64,000 nt of DNA from Luteolibacter arcticus (lineage in GTDB: Bacteria > Verrucomicrobiota > Verrucomicrobiia > Verrucomicrobiales > Akkermansiaceae): contig NZ_JAPDDT010000007.1 of assembly GCF_025950235.1 (NCBI RefSeq), forward strand, positions 248,001 to 312,000, written 5' to 3'. The translations under genes and the position numbers were made by a program. How positions within the stretch are numbered: the first letter of the stretch is position 1; every line of letters begins with the position of its first letter. This document shows, piece after piece, positions 33,896 through 43,344 of the stretch. Below the pieces are notes generated by a model. It saw only the letters and a program-made list of their open reading frames with translations, did not search any database and had not been told where the DNA came from.

Positions 33896-36784
33896 TCACT
33901 CCACGGAGATCTCTTGGAAGGCGGTATGCTCGCCGGTCGGGTTCAGCGGCGCGGCGACCCATATTAGCCAGCGGAAGTTGCCAAGGGTGCTGCCTTTGGG
34001 TGCCCGCAATGAAGTGGCGGAGAAGCGGGATATCGGGAGGTCCCGCGTGTCCACGGTGCCGAGCGGGACGTAGCGCAAGGAGTCCGAGGTATTCCAGCCG
34101 GGGTCGGTTTCCGACGCACTGCCATAAAGAGTGAACCACTGTGCCCCGCGGGTGCCGCCCTGATTGTGGGACCAGGTGCTGACGGCGGAGACCTTCTGAA
34201 GACGTCCCAGGTCCAGCTTATATAATCCATCCCGTGTCCGGTTCGGGAAGACGGGGCCGTAACCTTGGGCAAGCTTGCCATCGGTCAGGAAGGAGAGCGG
34301 ATCATTCGACGTCGCCGGGTGGCTGGAGAGTTTGGCCCCTGGCAGCGCGTGAATGGGGATGACCTTGAGGCCGTCGGCGTTCCCCGCGCTGTCCACCGCG
34401 AGGTAGGGAATGCGGGAAATAGTGAGCGTCACCGGTTTTTGGTTCCGGATCACGGCGACCTTCAGCTCCTTGTCACCGGACTTGTTCAGGACGGCGAAGA
34501 GGTCGGCGGCCTTGGTCACCTTGTTGCCGTTCACGCCTTGGATGAGATCGTTCTCCAGAAAGCCGGCCGTCGCGGCGGGGCAGCCTTTCGGGACCTTGGC
34601 CAACTGCACGCCACCATCCTCGCGAGTGACCCCGAAGGCGGAGAACTCCTCGCCGGCCAGCGTGTGGAGGAGCGCACCGAGCCAATATTGTGGGAGGGCA
34701 TCACCGGCGGCTGGCGCCTCGGCCTTCGACTCGAGTGCGGGAATCTCCGGCGTTTTGGCGATGGTCTTGAGCGACGGCTTTTTCACGCCGAACTGGTCCA
34801 TTGGGAAGTTCTCGAAGCCGGCTTTCAGCGCGGGGGAGCCTTCCTTGAGGCGGAAGTCGCCCTTGGCTGCATCGACGAAATCCGGCGCGATCGCGATGGA
34901 GTCCGCGTCGCCTCCCTGCTTGCGGCAGGCGTCGAGGATGGCGGGGGAGGTGAAGATGTTCTTGTTGAAGGCGGCGGCCCAGCCCTTCGGCATGCCGATC
35001 TCGGCGTGGAGCTTCATCAGCAGGTTGCCGGTGACCGAGTCGCCGCTGCGGTTGAACCAAACGTGCGGGTGGAGGCCGTTGTTGACGATGATGTTGTTGT
35101 GCGCCTTGCGGCCGTAGCCCTCGCGAAACTTCAGGCCGCCGGACAAGAGCAAATTACGATAGATATCGTAGTTCGAGGAGCCGTCATCGAGGTCGATGTC
35201 CCAGCCGTGATCGCAGCGCCAGCGGGAGTCGCGGATGACGGTGGTTTCGACCGCGTCGAGATAGGGGAGCTTGGGATTGCGATCGACCTGCGGTTCGGAG
35301 ACGCCACGGTGGTTCGAGGTCCAGTAGCGGTCGCGGCCCCATGAGTTGAACGAGCCGTGGTCGTGGGTTTCCAGCACGGTATCGAAGACATCGCAGCGCT
35401 CGATGAGGTGGCCGCCCCAGCAGCCATCGCCGATATTGATGCCGGACCGCGCGCAGTCGTAGATCGAAAGATCGCGCAGCGAGATGCGGGCGGCCATCGC
35501 GATCTGGACACCGGCGGGCTGGCGTTCGACGCGGCCGATGCCGTGGATCAGGCAGTCCTCGACCGCGCTCTCGGCCGGATAGTTGTCGGTCTTGGGACCG
35601 GGCGTCGTGTCGATCTTCGTGAGATCCTGCGTCTGGGCGTATTCAAAGAGCGGATCGCGGACGGCGGCAGGATCGCCGACGAAACAGACGCCGCTAGCAC
35701 CCGTGTCGTGGATGTGGCAGCCCTTCACCAGGGCGCGGCGGGTGTAGTGGTTGAAGAAGATCGCGTTGCCGCCCGGCTGATCGAATTCGCAATCGAGGAT
35801 AGCGACGTCTTCGGTTCCGGTCAGGGTGAAGGCACCGCCTCGATTGATGGTCCAGTCCGAGCGGAGGAGGGCCTCCCGGTTCTCCATGAAGGTGCGGGCG
35901 GCATGGCGGATCACGAAGCCCTTGAAGGTGATGTGGCTCACCGGGGCGGATGCGGTGCCCTTCACGTCGATCAAGTGGCTGAGCCGCACGACCTCGACGG
36001 TCGCGGTGCCGGGATTCCGGCCAGGCTCGGGCAGGTAGTAGAGGGTGTTGGTTTTGGCGTTGTGGAACCACTCGCCCGGGGCGTCGAGTTCCTCGAAGAT
36101 GTTTTCGACCATCCGCTGCTGGGCGTGCATGCCCATCTGGCGGTTGTTCTGCCATCCGCCTTCATACTGCAGGGTGCCGTCGGGCTTCTTGCCGGTGATG
36201 CGGTAGTGGTAGCCACCCCAGCGAGCCGTGTGCATGGCGTGGATGTAGCCGCCGGCCGGATCTGCCCAACGCGCGGCGCGTTCCTTGGAAATGGCGTCGG
36301 CGGCGAAGCCCTGGTAGGCGGCCGTGGGCTTGGCGGGATCGTAGTTCGGGTAGCGGGCCATGCGCTGGCGGACGCCATCGATGAAGAGCTGGTCAATCGC
36401 GAGCCCGGCGGGAGTGGCGGCCTGATAGATCCCATCGCGGTAGGCCTTCCAATTGAGCTCGAGTTTCACGCCGCCGCTGAGAATGGCTTTGCCTTCGTGC
36501 TCCGCTTGCCAGACCACCGGAAACGCGGCCGTTCCCGAATCGGCGGCGGTCAGGCTGAGAGTTTCGGGGAGGTAGTAGATCCCATCGGCGACGTGGATGG
36601 TGACCGCTTCTTTGCCAGCGAAGCGGCGGGCGGCATCGCGCGCGGCGGAAAGGGATTCCAGGGGTGCGGCGGCGGTGCCCGGCTGGCTGTCGTTTCCGGC
36701 GGGTGAAACGTGGAGGTCAGCGGCGACAGATAGACCCGCGACCAGGAGCAGGCTGGTGATGGCAGTGACGGATCGGCGGCACAT
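33896..36784 (-). CDS. secreted beta-helix / PDZ / discoidin-like multidomain protein
   Basis: This is a 962-residue exported protein with a signal peptide at residues 1-22 (TSLLLVAGLSVAADLHVSPA). 'LHVSPAGNDSQPGT' is the usual opening of parallel beta-helix glycan-active proteins, and rungs run to about residue 600. A PDZ domain follows (about 670-770; 'GCPAATAGFLENDLIQGVNG'), then a discoidin-like C-terminal domain (about 810-960; 'YKLDLGRLQKVSAVSTWSHN'). The helix resembles polysaccharide lyases and GH-type helices, but catalytic residues cannot be assigned. The single-chain PDZ fusion suggests complex formation or substrate presentation. It is divergent from the PQQ dehydrogenase over a 150-bp AT-rich gap. 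Confidence 0.8.
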   Translation of the reverse strand: MCRRSVTAITSLLLVAGLSVAADLHVSPAGNDSQPGTAAAPLESLSAARDAARRFAGKEAVTIHVADGIYYLPETLSLTAADSGTAAFPVVWQAEHEGKAILSGGVKLELNWKAYRDGIYQAATPAGLAIDQLFIDGVRQRMARYPNYDPAKPTAAYQGFAADAISKERAARWADPAGGYIHAMHTARWGGYHYRITGKKPDGTLQYEGGWQNNRQMGMHAQQRMVENIFEELDAPGEWFHNAKTNTLYYLPEPGRNPGTATVEVVRLSHLIDVKGTASAPVSHITFKGFVIRHAARTFMENREALLRSDWTINRGGAFTLTGTEDVAILDCEFDQPGGNAIFFNHYTRRALVKGCHIHDTGASGVCFVGDPAAVRDPLFEYAQTQDLTKIDTTPGPKTDNYPAESAVEDCLIHGIGRVERQPAGVQIAMAARISLRDLSIYDCARSGINIGDGCWGGHLIERCDVFDTVLETHDHGSFNSWGRDRYWTSNHRGVSEPQVDRNPKLPYLDAVETTVIRDSRWRCDHGWDIDLDDGSSNYDIYRNLLLSGGLKFREGYGRKAHNNIIVNNGLHPHVWFNRSGDSVTGNLLMKLHAEIGMPKGWAAAFNKNIFTSPAILDACRKQGGDADSIAIAPDFVDAAKGDFRLKEGSPALKAGFENFPMDQFGVKKPSLKTIAKTPEIPALESKAEAPAAGDALPQYWLGALLHTLAGEEFSAFGVTREDGGVQLAKVPKGCPAATAGFLENDLIQGVNGNKVTKAADLFAVLNKSGDKELKVAVIRNQKPVTLTISRIPYLAVDSAGNADGLKVIPIHALPGAKLSSHPATSNDPLSFLTDGKLAQGYGPVFPNRTRDGLYKLDLGRLQKVSAVSTWSHNQGGTRGAQWFTLYGSASETDPGWNTSDSLRYVPLGTVDTRDLPISRFSATSLRAPKGSTLGNFRWLIWVAAPLNPTGEHTAFQEISVE

Positions 36785-36936
36785 GGGAAAGATCAGGATC
36801 AGGAAGACGTGAGCGCTACGTCAAAAGCGGAAAAATTCTCACAAAAAGCAAACAAAACAGACATGCGCGGTCTTACGGAGCCGTTTCCTCGGAGGAACGC
36901 GCCGCTGCCTTGCGTAACGGAACACTCCGCCTGCCC

Positions 36937-39033
36937 ATGAAGTTACCCGCCTTGCTCCTCACCCTCGCCGCCGCCCACGCCGCCGATACGGGATGGCCCG
37001 CCTACCTCGGGGACAAGTCGAGCAGCCACCACTCCATGCTTTCCCAGATCACCCCGGAAAACGTCGCCAAGCTTCAGGTCGCCTGGACCCATCACGCCGG
37101 TGGCGCCGATCCGCAGAACCGCTCCCAGCTCCAGTGCAATCCACTGATCATCGATGGCGTGCTCTACGGCACCACGCCCGACTTCCAGCTCATCGCGCTC
37201 GATGCCGCGACCGGCGCGGAGCGCTGGCGTTTCGATCCGGCCAAAGAGGGATTGGCCAAGAGTGGCGTCAACCGCGGCGTCGTCCATTGGGGGAGCGGCG
37301 ACGATGCGCGGATTCTCTACGCGAACGCCCGCTACCTTCACGCCATCGACGTACGCAGCGGCAAGCGGATCACCGGCTTCGGGAAGAACGGAAGCGTCGA
37401 TCTCAAGGAGGGCCTCGGCCGCGAAGGGGCCGATCTTTACCTCACGGCGAATACTCCCGGCGTGATTTACCGGGAGCTTTTGATCATGGGCATGCGCTTG
37501 GGTGAAGGCCCCGGGCCTGCCGCCCCCGGTCCGATCCGCGCCTACAACGTCCGCACCGGCGAACTCATCTGGCGCTTCGATACCATCCCGCAGCCCGGTG
37601 AGCCTGGCCACGAAACCTGGCCGCCCGATGCCCATCGCCGCATGGGCGGTGCGAACGTCTGGACGGGATTCGCGCTCGATGAAGCACGCGGGCTGGTATT
37701 TTGCCCGACTGGCTCGGCCGCCTTCGATTTCTGGGGTGGCGATCGCACCGGTCAGAATCTTTACGCCAACTGCCTGCTTGCGCTCAATGCCGAGACTGGC
37801 AAGCGCGTCTGGCATTTCCAATTCGTTCACCACGATCTATGGGACCGGGATCTGCCTGCACCGCCAAATCTTCTCACCATCACTCGCGGCGGGAAGCGCA
37901 TCGATGCCGTCGCGCAGGTCACCAAGTCGGGGCACGTGTTCGTCTTCGAGCGTGCCACCGGAGCACCGCTGTTTCCGATCACCGAGAAGCCCGTGCCGCC
38001 CTCCGATCTCGCCGGCGAATCCGCGTGGCCGACCCAACCTCTGCCGGAGAAGCCTGCGCCGTTTGCGCGCCAGGTTTTTAACAAGGACCTCATCACCGAC
38101 GTTTCGCCGGAGTCACATCGCGCCATTCTCGAACGCTTCGAGAAGCTCAAGCAACACGCTCCTTTTGTGCCGCCGAGCGAGCAGGGCACCATCATTTTCC
38201 CGGGCTTCGATGGTGGCGCCGAGTGGGGTGGGGCGGCGGTCGATCCCGATGGTGTCCTTTACGTCAACGCCAACGAGATGCCGTGGATCCTCACCATGGT
38301 CCCCGCGAAAGGAAACGCTGGCGCGACGACCGGCGAGGCGCTCTATAACCAGCTCTGTGCGGCCTGCCATGGCATCGATCGCAAGGGCAATGCCGCGCAG
38401 AACGTTCCGACACTGGCGGACGTGGCCCAGCGACTGAAGAAGCCGGAAGTGGTCGCCCTGCTCCAGACCGGCCGCAACGTGATGCCAGCCTTCGCTTTCC
38501 TGAACGAAACTCAGCGCCAGCAACTCGCGGACTTCCTCTTCGGCGAAGTAGTGAACGATCCCGCGCGCAAGGCTGAGCCCGGCGGCGACGGCAGCCTTGC
38601 TACCTCCCCCTACACCACCACTGGCTACAACCGCTTCCTCGACCCGCAGGGCTATCCCGCCGTAAAGCCTCCGTGGGGCACGCTTCACGCCATCGACCTG
38701 AGCACAGGCGACTACCGCTGGTCCGTGCCGCTCGGCGAGTATCCCGAACTCACCGCGAAGGGCATCCCGAAGACCGGCACGGAAAACTACGGTGGTCCCG
38801 TGATCACCGCCGGTGGTCTCGTCTTCATCGCCGCCAGCCGCGACGAGCAGATCCGTGCCTTCGACCGCCGCACCGGGCAGGAACTCTGGAAGGCCAAGCT
38901 GCCTGCCGGAGGCTATGCGACTCCCGCGACCTATTCAGTACGAGGAAAGCAGTACTTGGTCGTCGCCTGTGGCGGCGGCAAGATGGGCACCAAAAGTGGC
39001 GATGCCTACGTGGCCTTCGCGCTGCCGGATTGA
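36937..39033 (+). CDS. PQQ-dependent dehydrogenase with inserted cytochrome c domain
   Basis: The 698-residue periplasmic enzyme has a signal peptide (MKLPALLLTLAAAHAA) and an eight-bladed propeller with tryptophan-docking repeats ('LDAATGAERWRFDP', 'YNVRTGELIWRFDT', 'FDRRTGQELWKAKL'). A c-type haem site CAACHG is inserted near residue 474 before the final blades. The layout and the 'HHDLWDRDLPAPP' motif resemble the membrane-type glucose dehydrogenase group, but the N-terminal membrane helices are missing. It would oxidise an alcohol or sugar in the periplasm and pass electrons through its own haem. No PQQ-synthesis genes are in the window. Start 36937 is set by the signal peptide. Confidence 0.88.
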   Translation: MKLPALLLTLAAAHAADTGWPAYLGDKSSSHHSMLSQITPENVAKLQVAWTHHAGGADPQNRSQLQCNPLIIDGVLYGTTPDFQLIALDAATGAERWRFDPAKEGLAKSGVNRGVVHWGSGDDARILYANARYLHAIDVRSGKRITGFGKNGSVDLKEGLGREGADLYLTANTPGVIYRELLIMGMRLGEGPGPAAPGPIRAYNVRTGELIWRFDTIPQPGEPGHETWPPDAHRRMGGANVWTGFALDEARGLVFCPTGSAAFDFWGGDRTGQNLYANCLLALNAETGKRVWHFQFVHHDLWDRDLPAPPNLLTITRGGKRIDAVAQVTKSGHVFVFERATGAPLFPITEKPVPPSDLAGESAWPTQPLPEKPAPFARQVFNKDLITDVSPESHRAILERFEKLKQHAPFVPPSEQGTIIFPGFDGGAEWGGAAVDPDGVLYVNANEMPWILTMVPAKGNAGATTGEALYNQLCAACHGIDRKGNAAQNVPTLADVAQRLKKPEVVALLQTGRNVMPAFAFLNETQRQQLADFLFGEVVNDPARKAEPGGDGSLATSPYTTTGYNRFLDPQGYPAVKPPWGTLHAIDLSTGDYRWSVPLGEYPELTAKGIPKTGTENYGGPVITAGGLVFIAASRDEQIRAFDRRTGQELWKAKLPAGGYATPATYSVRGKQYLVVACGGGKMGTKSGDAYVAFALPD

Positions 39034-39051
39034 TGATCTCCGATGCCCGGC

Positions 39052-39759
39052 TCAAAGTGCGCCGAAGCGCCGGTGACGGCGCGAGTACTCCTGAGCGGCC
39101 TCGAAGAGGTCGGCCTGATGGAAGTCCGGCCAGAATTTCTTGAAGATGACGATCTCCGAGTAGCTGATCTGCCACAGCAGGAAATTCGACACGCGCAATT
39201 CGCCGGAGGTTCGGACCAGCAGGTCCGGGTCCGGGATATCGGCGGTGTAGAGGCGTGAGGCGAAGGTGGCGATGTCGATCTTGGCGGGGTCGATCTTTCC
39301 CGCCGCGGCATCGATGGCCAGCGAGCGGGCGGCTTCCACGATCTCCTCGCGGGCACCGTAGGAAAGCGCGAGCACCAGCGTGAGCGAGGTGTTTCCCGCG
39401 GTGCGGTCGATGGCCTTGTCGAGCTTGCGGCGGGTGCGGGCCGGCAGACGGTCGAGGTGGCCGATCGCCCGCAGGCGGACGTTCTGCTTCATCAGCTCCT
39501 CCGCCTTCTCTTCAAGGAATCGCTCTAACAGCGCCATCAGTGCCGTGACCTCGGCGATCGGGCGATTCCAGTTCTCGGAGGAAAACGCGTAGAGCGTGAG
39601 GTACTGGACGCCCAGTTCCTTGCACGCTTCGACGCATTCGCGGACCGACTCCGCGCCGGCGCGGTGTCCTTCGCGGCGGGGTAGCCCGCGTTCTTTTGCC
39701 CAGCGGCCATTGCCATCCATGATGATGGCGATGTGGCGGGGGATGGAGGACTCGCTCAT
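39052..39759 (-). CDS. uppS: isoprenyl transferase (undecaprenyl diphosphate synthase)
   Basis: The 235-residue cis-prenyltransferase starts MSESSIPRHIAIIMDGNGRWAKERG. It has the catalytic Asp and 'GNGRWA' loop, 'GHRAGAESVRE', 'YAFSSENWNRP' and 'DLLVRTSGELRVSNFLLWQ'. It extends farnesyl diphosphate to undecaprenyl diphosphate, the lipid carrier for peptidoglycan and surface polysaccharides. An ATG at 39798 would add 13 non-conserved residues. It lies 56 bp downstream of purA on the same strand, at the end of a long minus-strand run, and converges with the PQQ dehydrogenase. Confidence 0.93.
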   Translation of the reverse strand: MSESSIPRHIAIIMDGNGRWAKERGLPRREGHRAGAESVRECVEACKELGVQYLTLYAFSSENWNRPIAEVTALMALLERFLEEKAEELMKQNVRLRAIGHLDRLPARTRRKLDKAIDRTAGNTSLTLVLALSYGAREEIVEAARSLAIDAAAGKIDPAKIDIATFASRLYTADIPDPDLLVRTSGELRVSNFLLWQISYSEIVIFKKFWPDFHQADLFEAAQEYSRRHRRFGAL

Positions 39760-39815
39760 GTCGCGGCCGAGGCTTGGGAGGGGGGACGCGGATTGCATGA
39801 AGGCGGAATGAATTT

Positions 39816-41087
39816 TCAGACAACCAGTGTCTGAGCACGATCGGGGCCGACGCCTATGAATTTCACCGGCGTGTCGCACAGTTCGCTGAGGCGCTTGAGG
39901 TAGGCCTTGGCGTTTGCCGGCAGGTCGATGAAGTCGGTGCAGGCGGTGGTGTCCTGCTGCCAGCCGGGGAGTTCCTCATACACGGGCACGGCGCGATCCC
40001 ACGCGTGGCGGTCGGCCGGCGGGAGTTCGTGGATGGTACCGTCGATGTCGTAGCCGGTGCAGATCCGTAGCGTCTCGTAGTTGTCGAGACCGTCCACGTT
40101 GGTGACGGCCAGGCCGGTGGCGCCGTTGACCATGCAGCCGTGGCGCAGCAGCACGGCATCCAGCCAGCCGCAGCCGCGCGGACGACCGGAGACCACGCCG
40201 AATTCGCGGCCGAGGCCGTGGAGGTATTCGGACAGACCCTCGTCCACCGTGGGGAAGGGACCGGAGCCGACGCGGGTGGTGTAAGCCTTGCAAACGCCGA
40301 TGACCTGCTGGATCGCATTCGGCGGCAGGCCGCTGCCGGTGCAGGAGCCGCCCGACGTGGTGTTCGACGAAGTGACGAAAGGATAGGTGCCGAAGTCGAT
40401 GTCGAGCAGGGAGCCCTGCGCGCCTTCGAACAAGATGACCTTGCCGCTCTTCCATGCGGAGTGCAGCACCGGGATGGTGTTGGTCACGTGCGGCTTCAGG
40501 CGGGCAAAGGCGGCGAGCACTTCATCCGCCTGCTTGGCGGCATCGAAGGTTTCCAGACCTTCGAACTTCGAGAGCACCTCGTTCGCATCGGCGGTGCGGT
40601 GGGCGACCATCTCGCGGAAATAAGGCTCATTCAGTAGATCGGCGATGCGCAGGCCGCAGCGGTTGATCTTGTCGGCGTAGGTTGGGCCGATGCCGCGCTT
40701 GGTGGTGCCGATCTTGCGGTCGCCGAGCGCGGCCTCGCGGGCGGCGTCGAGTTCCTTGTGCAGCGGCAGCACGACGTGGGCGCGATCGGAAATCAGCAGC
40801 TTGTCCGGCGTGATGGATACGCCCTGGGCTTCCAGGCGCGCGATCTCCGCGACGAGGCCGATGGGATCGACGACGACACCATTGCCGATGATGTTGATCT
40901 TGCCGTCCCAGAGGATGCCGGAGGGCAGCAGGTTTAGGATATACTTGGTGCCCTTGGCGATGACCGTGTGGCCGGCGTTGTTGCCGCCTTGGCCGCGAAC
41001 GACCACGTCGGCGGTCTCGGTGAGGTAATCGACGATCTTGCCTTTTCCTTCGTCTCCCCACTGGAGACCGGTGACGATGGTGTTCAT
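39816..41087 (-). CDS. purA: adenylosuccinate synthetase
   Basis: The 423-residue enzyme starts MNTIVTGLQWGDEGKGKIVD, the GTP-binding loop with catalytic Asp. It also has 'NNAGHTVIAKGTKYILNLLP' with the catalytic His, 'GTTKRGIGPTYADKI' and the C-terminal 'GVGPDR' loop. It makes adenylosuccinate from IMP, aspartate and GTP, the first committed step to AMP. ATG 41087 is preferred over an upstream GTG at 41108. The toxin gene of a DUF433/DUF5615 pair ends only 10 bp upstream on the same strand, so purA may be read through from it. Confidence 0.96.
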   Translation of the reverse strand: MNTIVTGLQWGDEGKGKIVDYLTETADVVVRGQGGNNAGHTVIAKGTKYILNLLPSGILWDGKINIIGNGVVVDPIGLVAEIARLEAQGVSITPDKLLISDRAHVVLPLHKELDAAREAALGDRKIGTTKRGIGPTYADKINRCGLRIADLLNEPYFREMVAHRTADANEVLSKFEGLETFDAAKQADEVLAAFARLKPHVTNTIPVLHSAWKSGKVILFEGAQGSLLDIDFGTYPFVTSSNTTSGGSCTGSGLPPNAIQQVIGVCKAYTTRVGSGPFPTVDEGLSEYLHGLGREFGVVSGRPRGCGWLDAVLLRHGCMVNGATGLAVTNVDGLDNYETLRICTGYDIDGTIHELPPADRHAWDRAVPVYEELPGWQQDTTACTDFIDLPANAKAYLKRLSELCDTPVKFIGVGPDRAQTLVV

Positions 41088-41097
41088 GAAATTCTGT

Positions 41098-41427
41098 TCA
41101 GTAGCCACTCACTTCGATCAGGTTTCCGGCGGAAACTCCGGCGATGGCCGAGCGCAGCGCGGTGGCGAGGGGCAGGAGGTCTTCGATTGCATTGCTTGGA
41201 ACGCGGATCAGCACGATCCCAAACGACAGCGTGGAAAGGTTTTGTTTATGGCGAAGGCTTTTATCCACGGTCACGAACACGTCGAAGTTGCCTTGGATTG
41301 CGGCGATCAGACGGCCGTTTTTCATGCCGGAGAGCCCGGCTTCATGGGCTGTCTGGACCGATTCGTTGCCGAGGACGCGCTTGAGCTTCCGCGGGAGGCA
41401 TTCGTCGAGGATCACCCGGCGGCTCAT
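41098..41427 (-). CDS. DUF5615 PIN-like toxin
   Basis: The 109-residue protein starts MSRRVILDECLPRKLKRVLG. It has the early Asp-Glu of the PIN/Mut7-C nuclease fold, a central 'DVFVTVDKSLRHKQNL' (second acidic site) and 'GIVLIRVP'. The family is found with DUF433 partners as a predicted toxin-antitoxin pair, with RNase activity expected for the toxin. The start codon overlaps the antitoxin stop by four bases (41424-41427), and purA follows 10 bp later. Cellular target unknown. Confidence 0.8.
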   Translation of the reverse strand: MSRRVILDECLPRKLKRVLGNESVQTAHEAGLSGMKNGRLIAAIQGNFDVFVTVDKSLRHKQNLSTLSFGIVLIRVPSNAIEDLLPLATALRSAIAGVSAGNLIEVSGY

Positions 41428-41627
41428 CGGACCAGTTCACAGCGGCTTTCGGCTTCGGCGAGGACCGAGACGACCTGCTCCTGGGTTACAGTCGGGAAGT
41501 CATCGAGAAACTCCGCGATCGAGTCGCCGGCTTTGAGGTAGTCGAAGAGCGTCGTCACCGGCACGCGGGTTCCCCGGAAGACCGGGATGCCTCCCATGGT
41601 TTCGGGGTCGCGGACGATTTCACTCAT
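41424..41627 (-). CDS. DUF433 antitoxin
   Basis: The 67-residue product reads 'RDPETMGGIPVFRGTRVPVT', then a winged HTH-like part (LFDYLKAGDSIAEFLDDFPT) ending ESRCELVR. This is the standard DUF433 sequence. It probably binds its own promoter and neutralises the downstream DUF5615 toxin. It lies 37 bp below the carA stop, so the promoter must lie either in that short gap or upstream of carA. Confidence 0.85.
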   Translation of the reverse strand: MSEIVRDPETMGGIPVFRGTRVPVTTLFDYLKAGDSIAEFLDDFPTVTQEQVVSVLAEAESRCELVR

Positions 41628-41664
41628 GGCGGTACGATAAGACGGGAAAGGTGGTAACGCGAGT

Positions 41665-42804
41665 TTACTTGGTGGTGTCGATCAGCGCGGCGAATTCTTC
41701 GAAGAAGTAGCTCGCATCGTGCGGGCCGGGGGCGGCCTCGGGGTGATACTGCACGGAGAACACCGGGATGTCCTTGTGGCGGATGCCCTCCACGGTGTCG
41801 TCGTTCAGATTGAGGTGGGTCACTTCCACGTTTGATGGCAGCGAGTCGGGATCGACGGCGAAGCCGTGGTTCTGCGAGGTGATCGAGATGCGGCCGCTGC
41901 GCAGGTCCTTGACCGGCTGGTTGCCGCCGCGATGGCCGAACTTCAGCTTGTAGGTCTTGCCGCCGAAGACGTGGCCGAGGATCTGGTTGCCGAGGCAGAT
42001 GCCGAAGACGGGCTTCTTGCCGATCAGCTTCTTGATCTCCTCGTGGATGTAGCCGAGCGCGGCCGGGTCGCCGGGGCCGTTCGAGAGGAAGATGCCATCC
42101 GGGTTTCTCGAGAGAACCGCTTCGGCGGAGGTGCGGGAGTTCACCACGTCAACATCGAAGCCGGCCTGGCGGAGACGACGGAGGATGTTCCACTTGATGC
42201 CGAAGTCGAAGGCGACGATGCGGTGCTTGACCGGAGGAAGCTCAAGGTAGGTCTCCAAGTGCCCGGTGGACGCGTTCGGCAGGGCGAAGCGGCGCGAGTC
42301 GGCTTCCCAGTGATAGCCCTCGGCGGTCGAAACTTCCTGCACGTAGTCCATGCCTTCCATGGCCGGCGACTTCTGTGCGGTGGCGATGGCTTCCTCGGAG
42401 GAAAGCTGGGTGGTCAGGCAGGCGCGCATGGCACCGCGCGAGCGCAGGTGCTTGGTCAGGGCGCGGGTATCGACGTGCTCGATGCCCAGCACGCCGTGCT
42501 CGGAAAAGTAGTCGGGAAGCGTCATCCGCGAGCGCCAATTGGAGGCGACGGGCGAAAGTTCGCCGATCACGAAGCCGCGGACGTGCGGGGAAGCCGACTC
42601 GGCATCTTCCGGATTGATCCCGTAGTTGCCGATCTGCGGGTAGGTCATCGCGACGATCTGGCCGCGATACGAGGGATCGGTGATGACCTCCTGATAGCCG
42701 GTCATCGAGGTATTGAAGCAGATTTCCCCGGTGGTGGTTCCGGAGGCACCGAAGGCACGGCCTTCGAAAAGGCGGCCGTCTTCCAGGGCAAGAATGGCTT
42801 TCAT
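41665..42804 (-). CDS. carA: carbamoyl-phosphate synthase small subunit
   Basis: The 379-residue protein has the N-terminal domain typical of CarA ('MKAILALEDGRLFEGRAFGA', 'FNTSMTGYQEVITDPSYRGQ') and a class I glutaminase. The nucleophile Cys is in FGICLGNQILGHVFGG and the His/Glu in 'SVQYHPEAAPGPHD'. It hydrolyses glutamine to supply ammonia to CarB for pyrimidine and arginine synthesis. carB is not in the window. It is flanked upstream (102 bp) and downstream (37 bp) by toxin-antitoxin genes on the same strand. Confidence 0.96.
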   Translation of the reverse strand: MKAILALEDGRLFEGRAFGASGTTTGEICFNTSMTGYQEVITDPSYRGQIVAMTYPQIGNYGINPEDAESASPHVRGFVIGELSPVASNWRSRMTLPDYFSEHGVLGIEHVDTRALTKHLRSRGAMRACLTTQLSSEEAIATAQKSPAMEGMDYVQEVSTAEGYHWEADSRRFALPNASTGHLETYLELPPVKHRIVAFDFGIKWNILRRLRQAGFDVDVVNSRTSAEAVLSRNPDGIFLSNGPGDPAALGYIHEEIKKLIGKKPVFGICLGNQILGHVFGGKTYKLKFGHRGGNQPVKDLRSGRISITSQNHGFAVDPDSLPSNVEVTHLNLNDDTVEGIRHKDIPVFSVQYHPEAAPGPHDASYFFEEFAALIDTTK

Positions 42805-42906
42805 GGGCGCGATGCTGCCGCGAAAGCGAGAGGGCTGCCCGCGCGGCGGGCGGAACGTAGGGGAGGGGGGACCCGCGTCACAAGCGGAATTCGGGACGGA
42901 CTGCGA

Positions 42907-43344
42907 TCAGGGCTGGAGATGGAGGAAATCCAGGCCGGGGAACTTCGCGAAATCTGCGTCGAAGGAGACGACCCGGTAGCCGTTTTCAAGGGCGATGGCG
43001 GCGATCCAAGCGTCGGTCCAGAGGCGGTGGGGAAATCCCGCACCAAGGCACCACCGGGACATCGTGACCTCGGTATGGGGTCCATCGGCGAGAAAATCGA
43101 TATCGGGAAGATCGGCAAAGTCCCGGTATAGCCGCCAAGCGTCGGGCATGTCGAAAGGCTTGCCCGCCATGGCCTTCGGGTTGGTCATCACGCGCAGCAT
43201 GCCCGCGCGGGTGAAGCTGCAAAACGCAAGTCGACTCGACCGGTCCGAGTTCCAGTAGCCAACCGCCCGGCGGTGGTGAACATGAGTCGTGTCGGTCAAG
43301 GCGACCCAGACATTGACGTCCGGCAGGTCGATCTGAGCGCTCAT
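42907..43344 (-). CDS. VapC-like PIN-domain toxin
   Basis: The 145-residue PIN protein has 'DLPDVNVWVALTDTTHVHH' (first Asp), 'FCSFTRAGMLRVMTNP' with a central acidic/Arg region, and 'TDAWIAAIALENGYRVVSFD' with the second acidic cluster (D…D). Length and motifs match VapC RNases of the 'TA system VapC family' group. It overlaps its antitoxin by four bases (43341-43344). It would cleave RNA when free of antitoxin; specificity unknown. Confidence 0.87.
   Translation of the reverse strand: MSAQIDLPDVNVWVALTDTTHVHHRRAVGYWNSDRSSRLAFCSFTRAGMLRVMTNPKAMAGKPFDMPDAWRLYRDFADLPDIDFLADGPHTEVTMSRWCLGAGFPHRLWTDAWIAAIALENGYRVVSFDADFAKFPGLDFLHLQP

Noticed and set aside
33670-34134. 154-residue plus-strand ORF beside the beta-helix gene
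   Set aside because: It overlaps the 3' coding end of the beta-helix protein and has a random Arg/Ser-rich composition.
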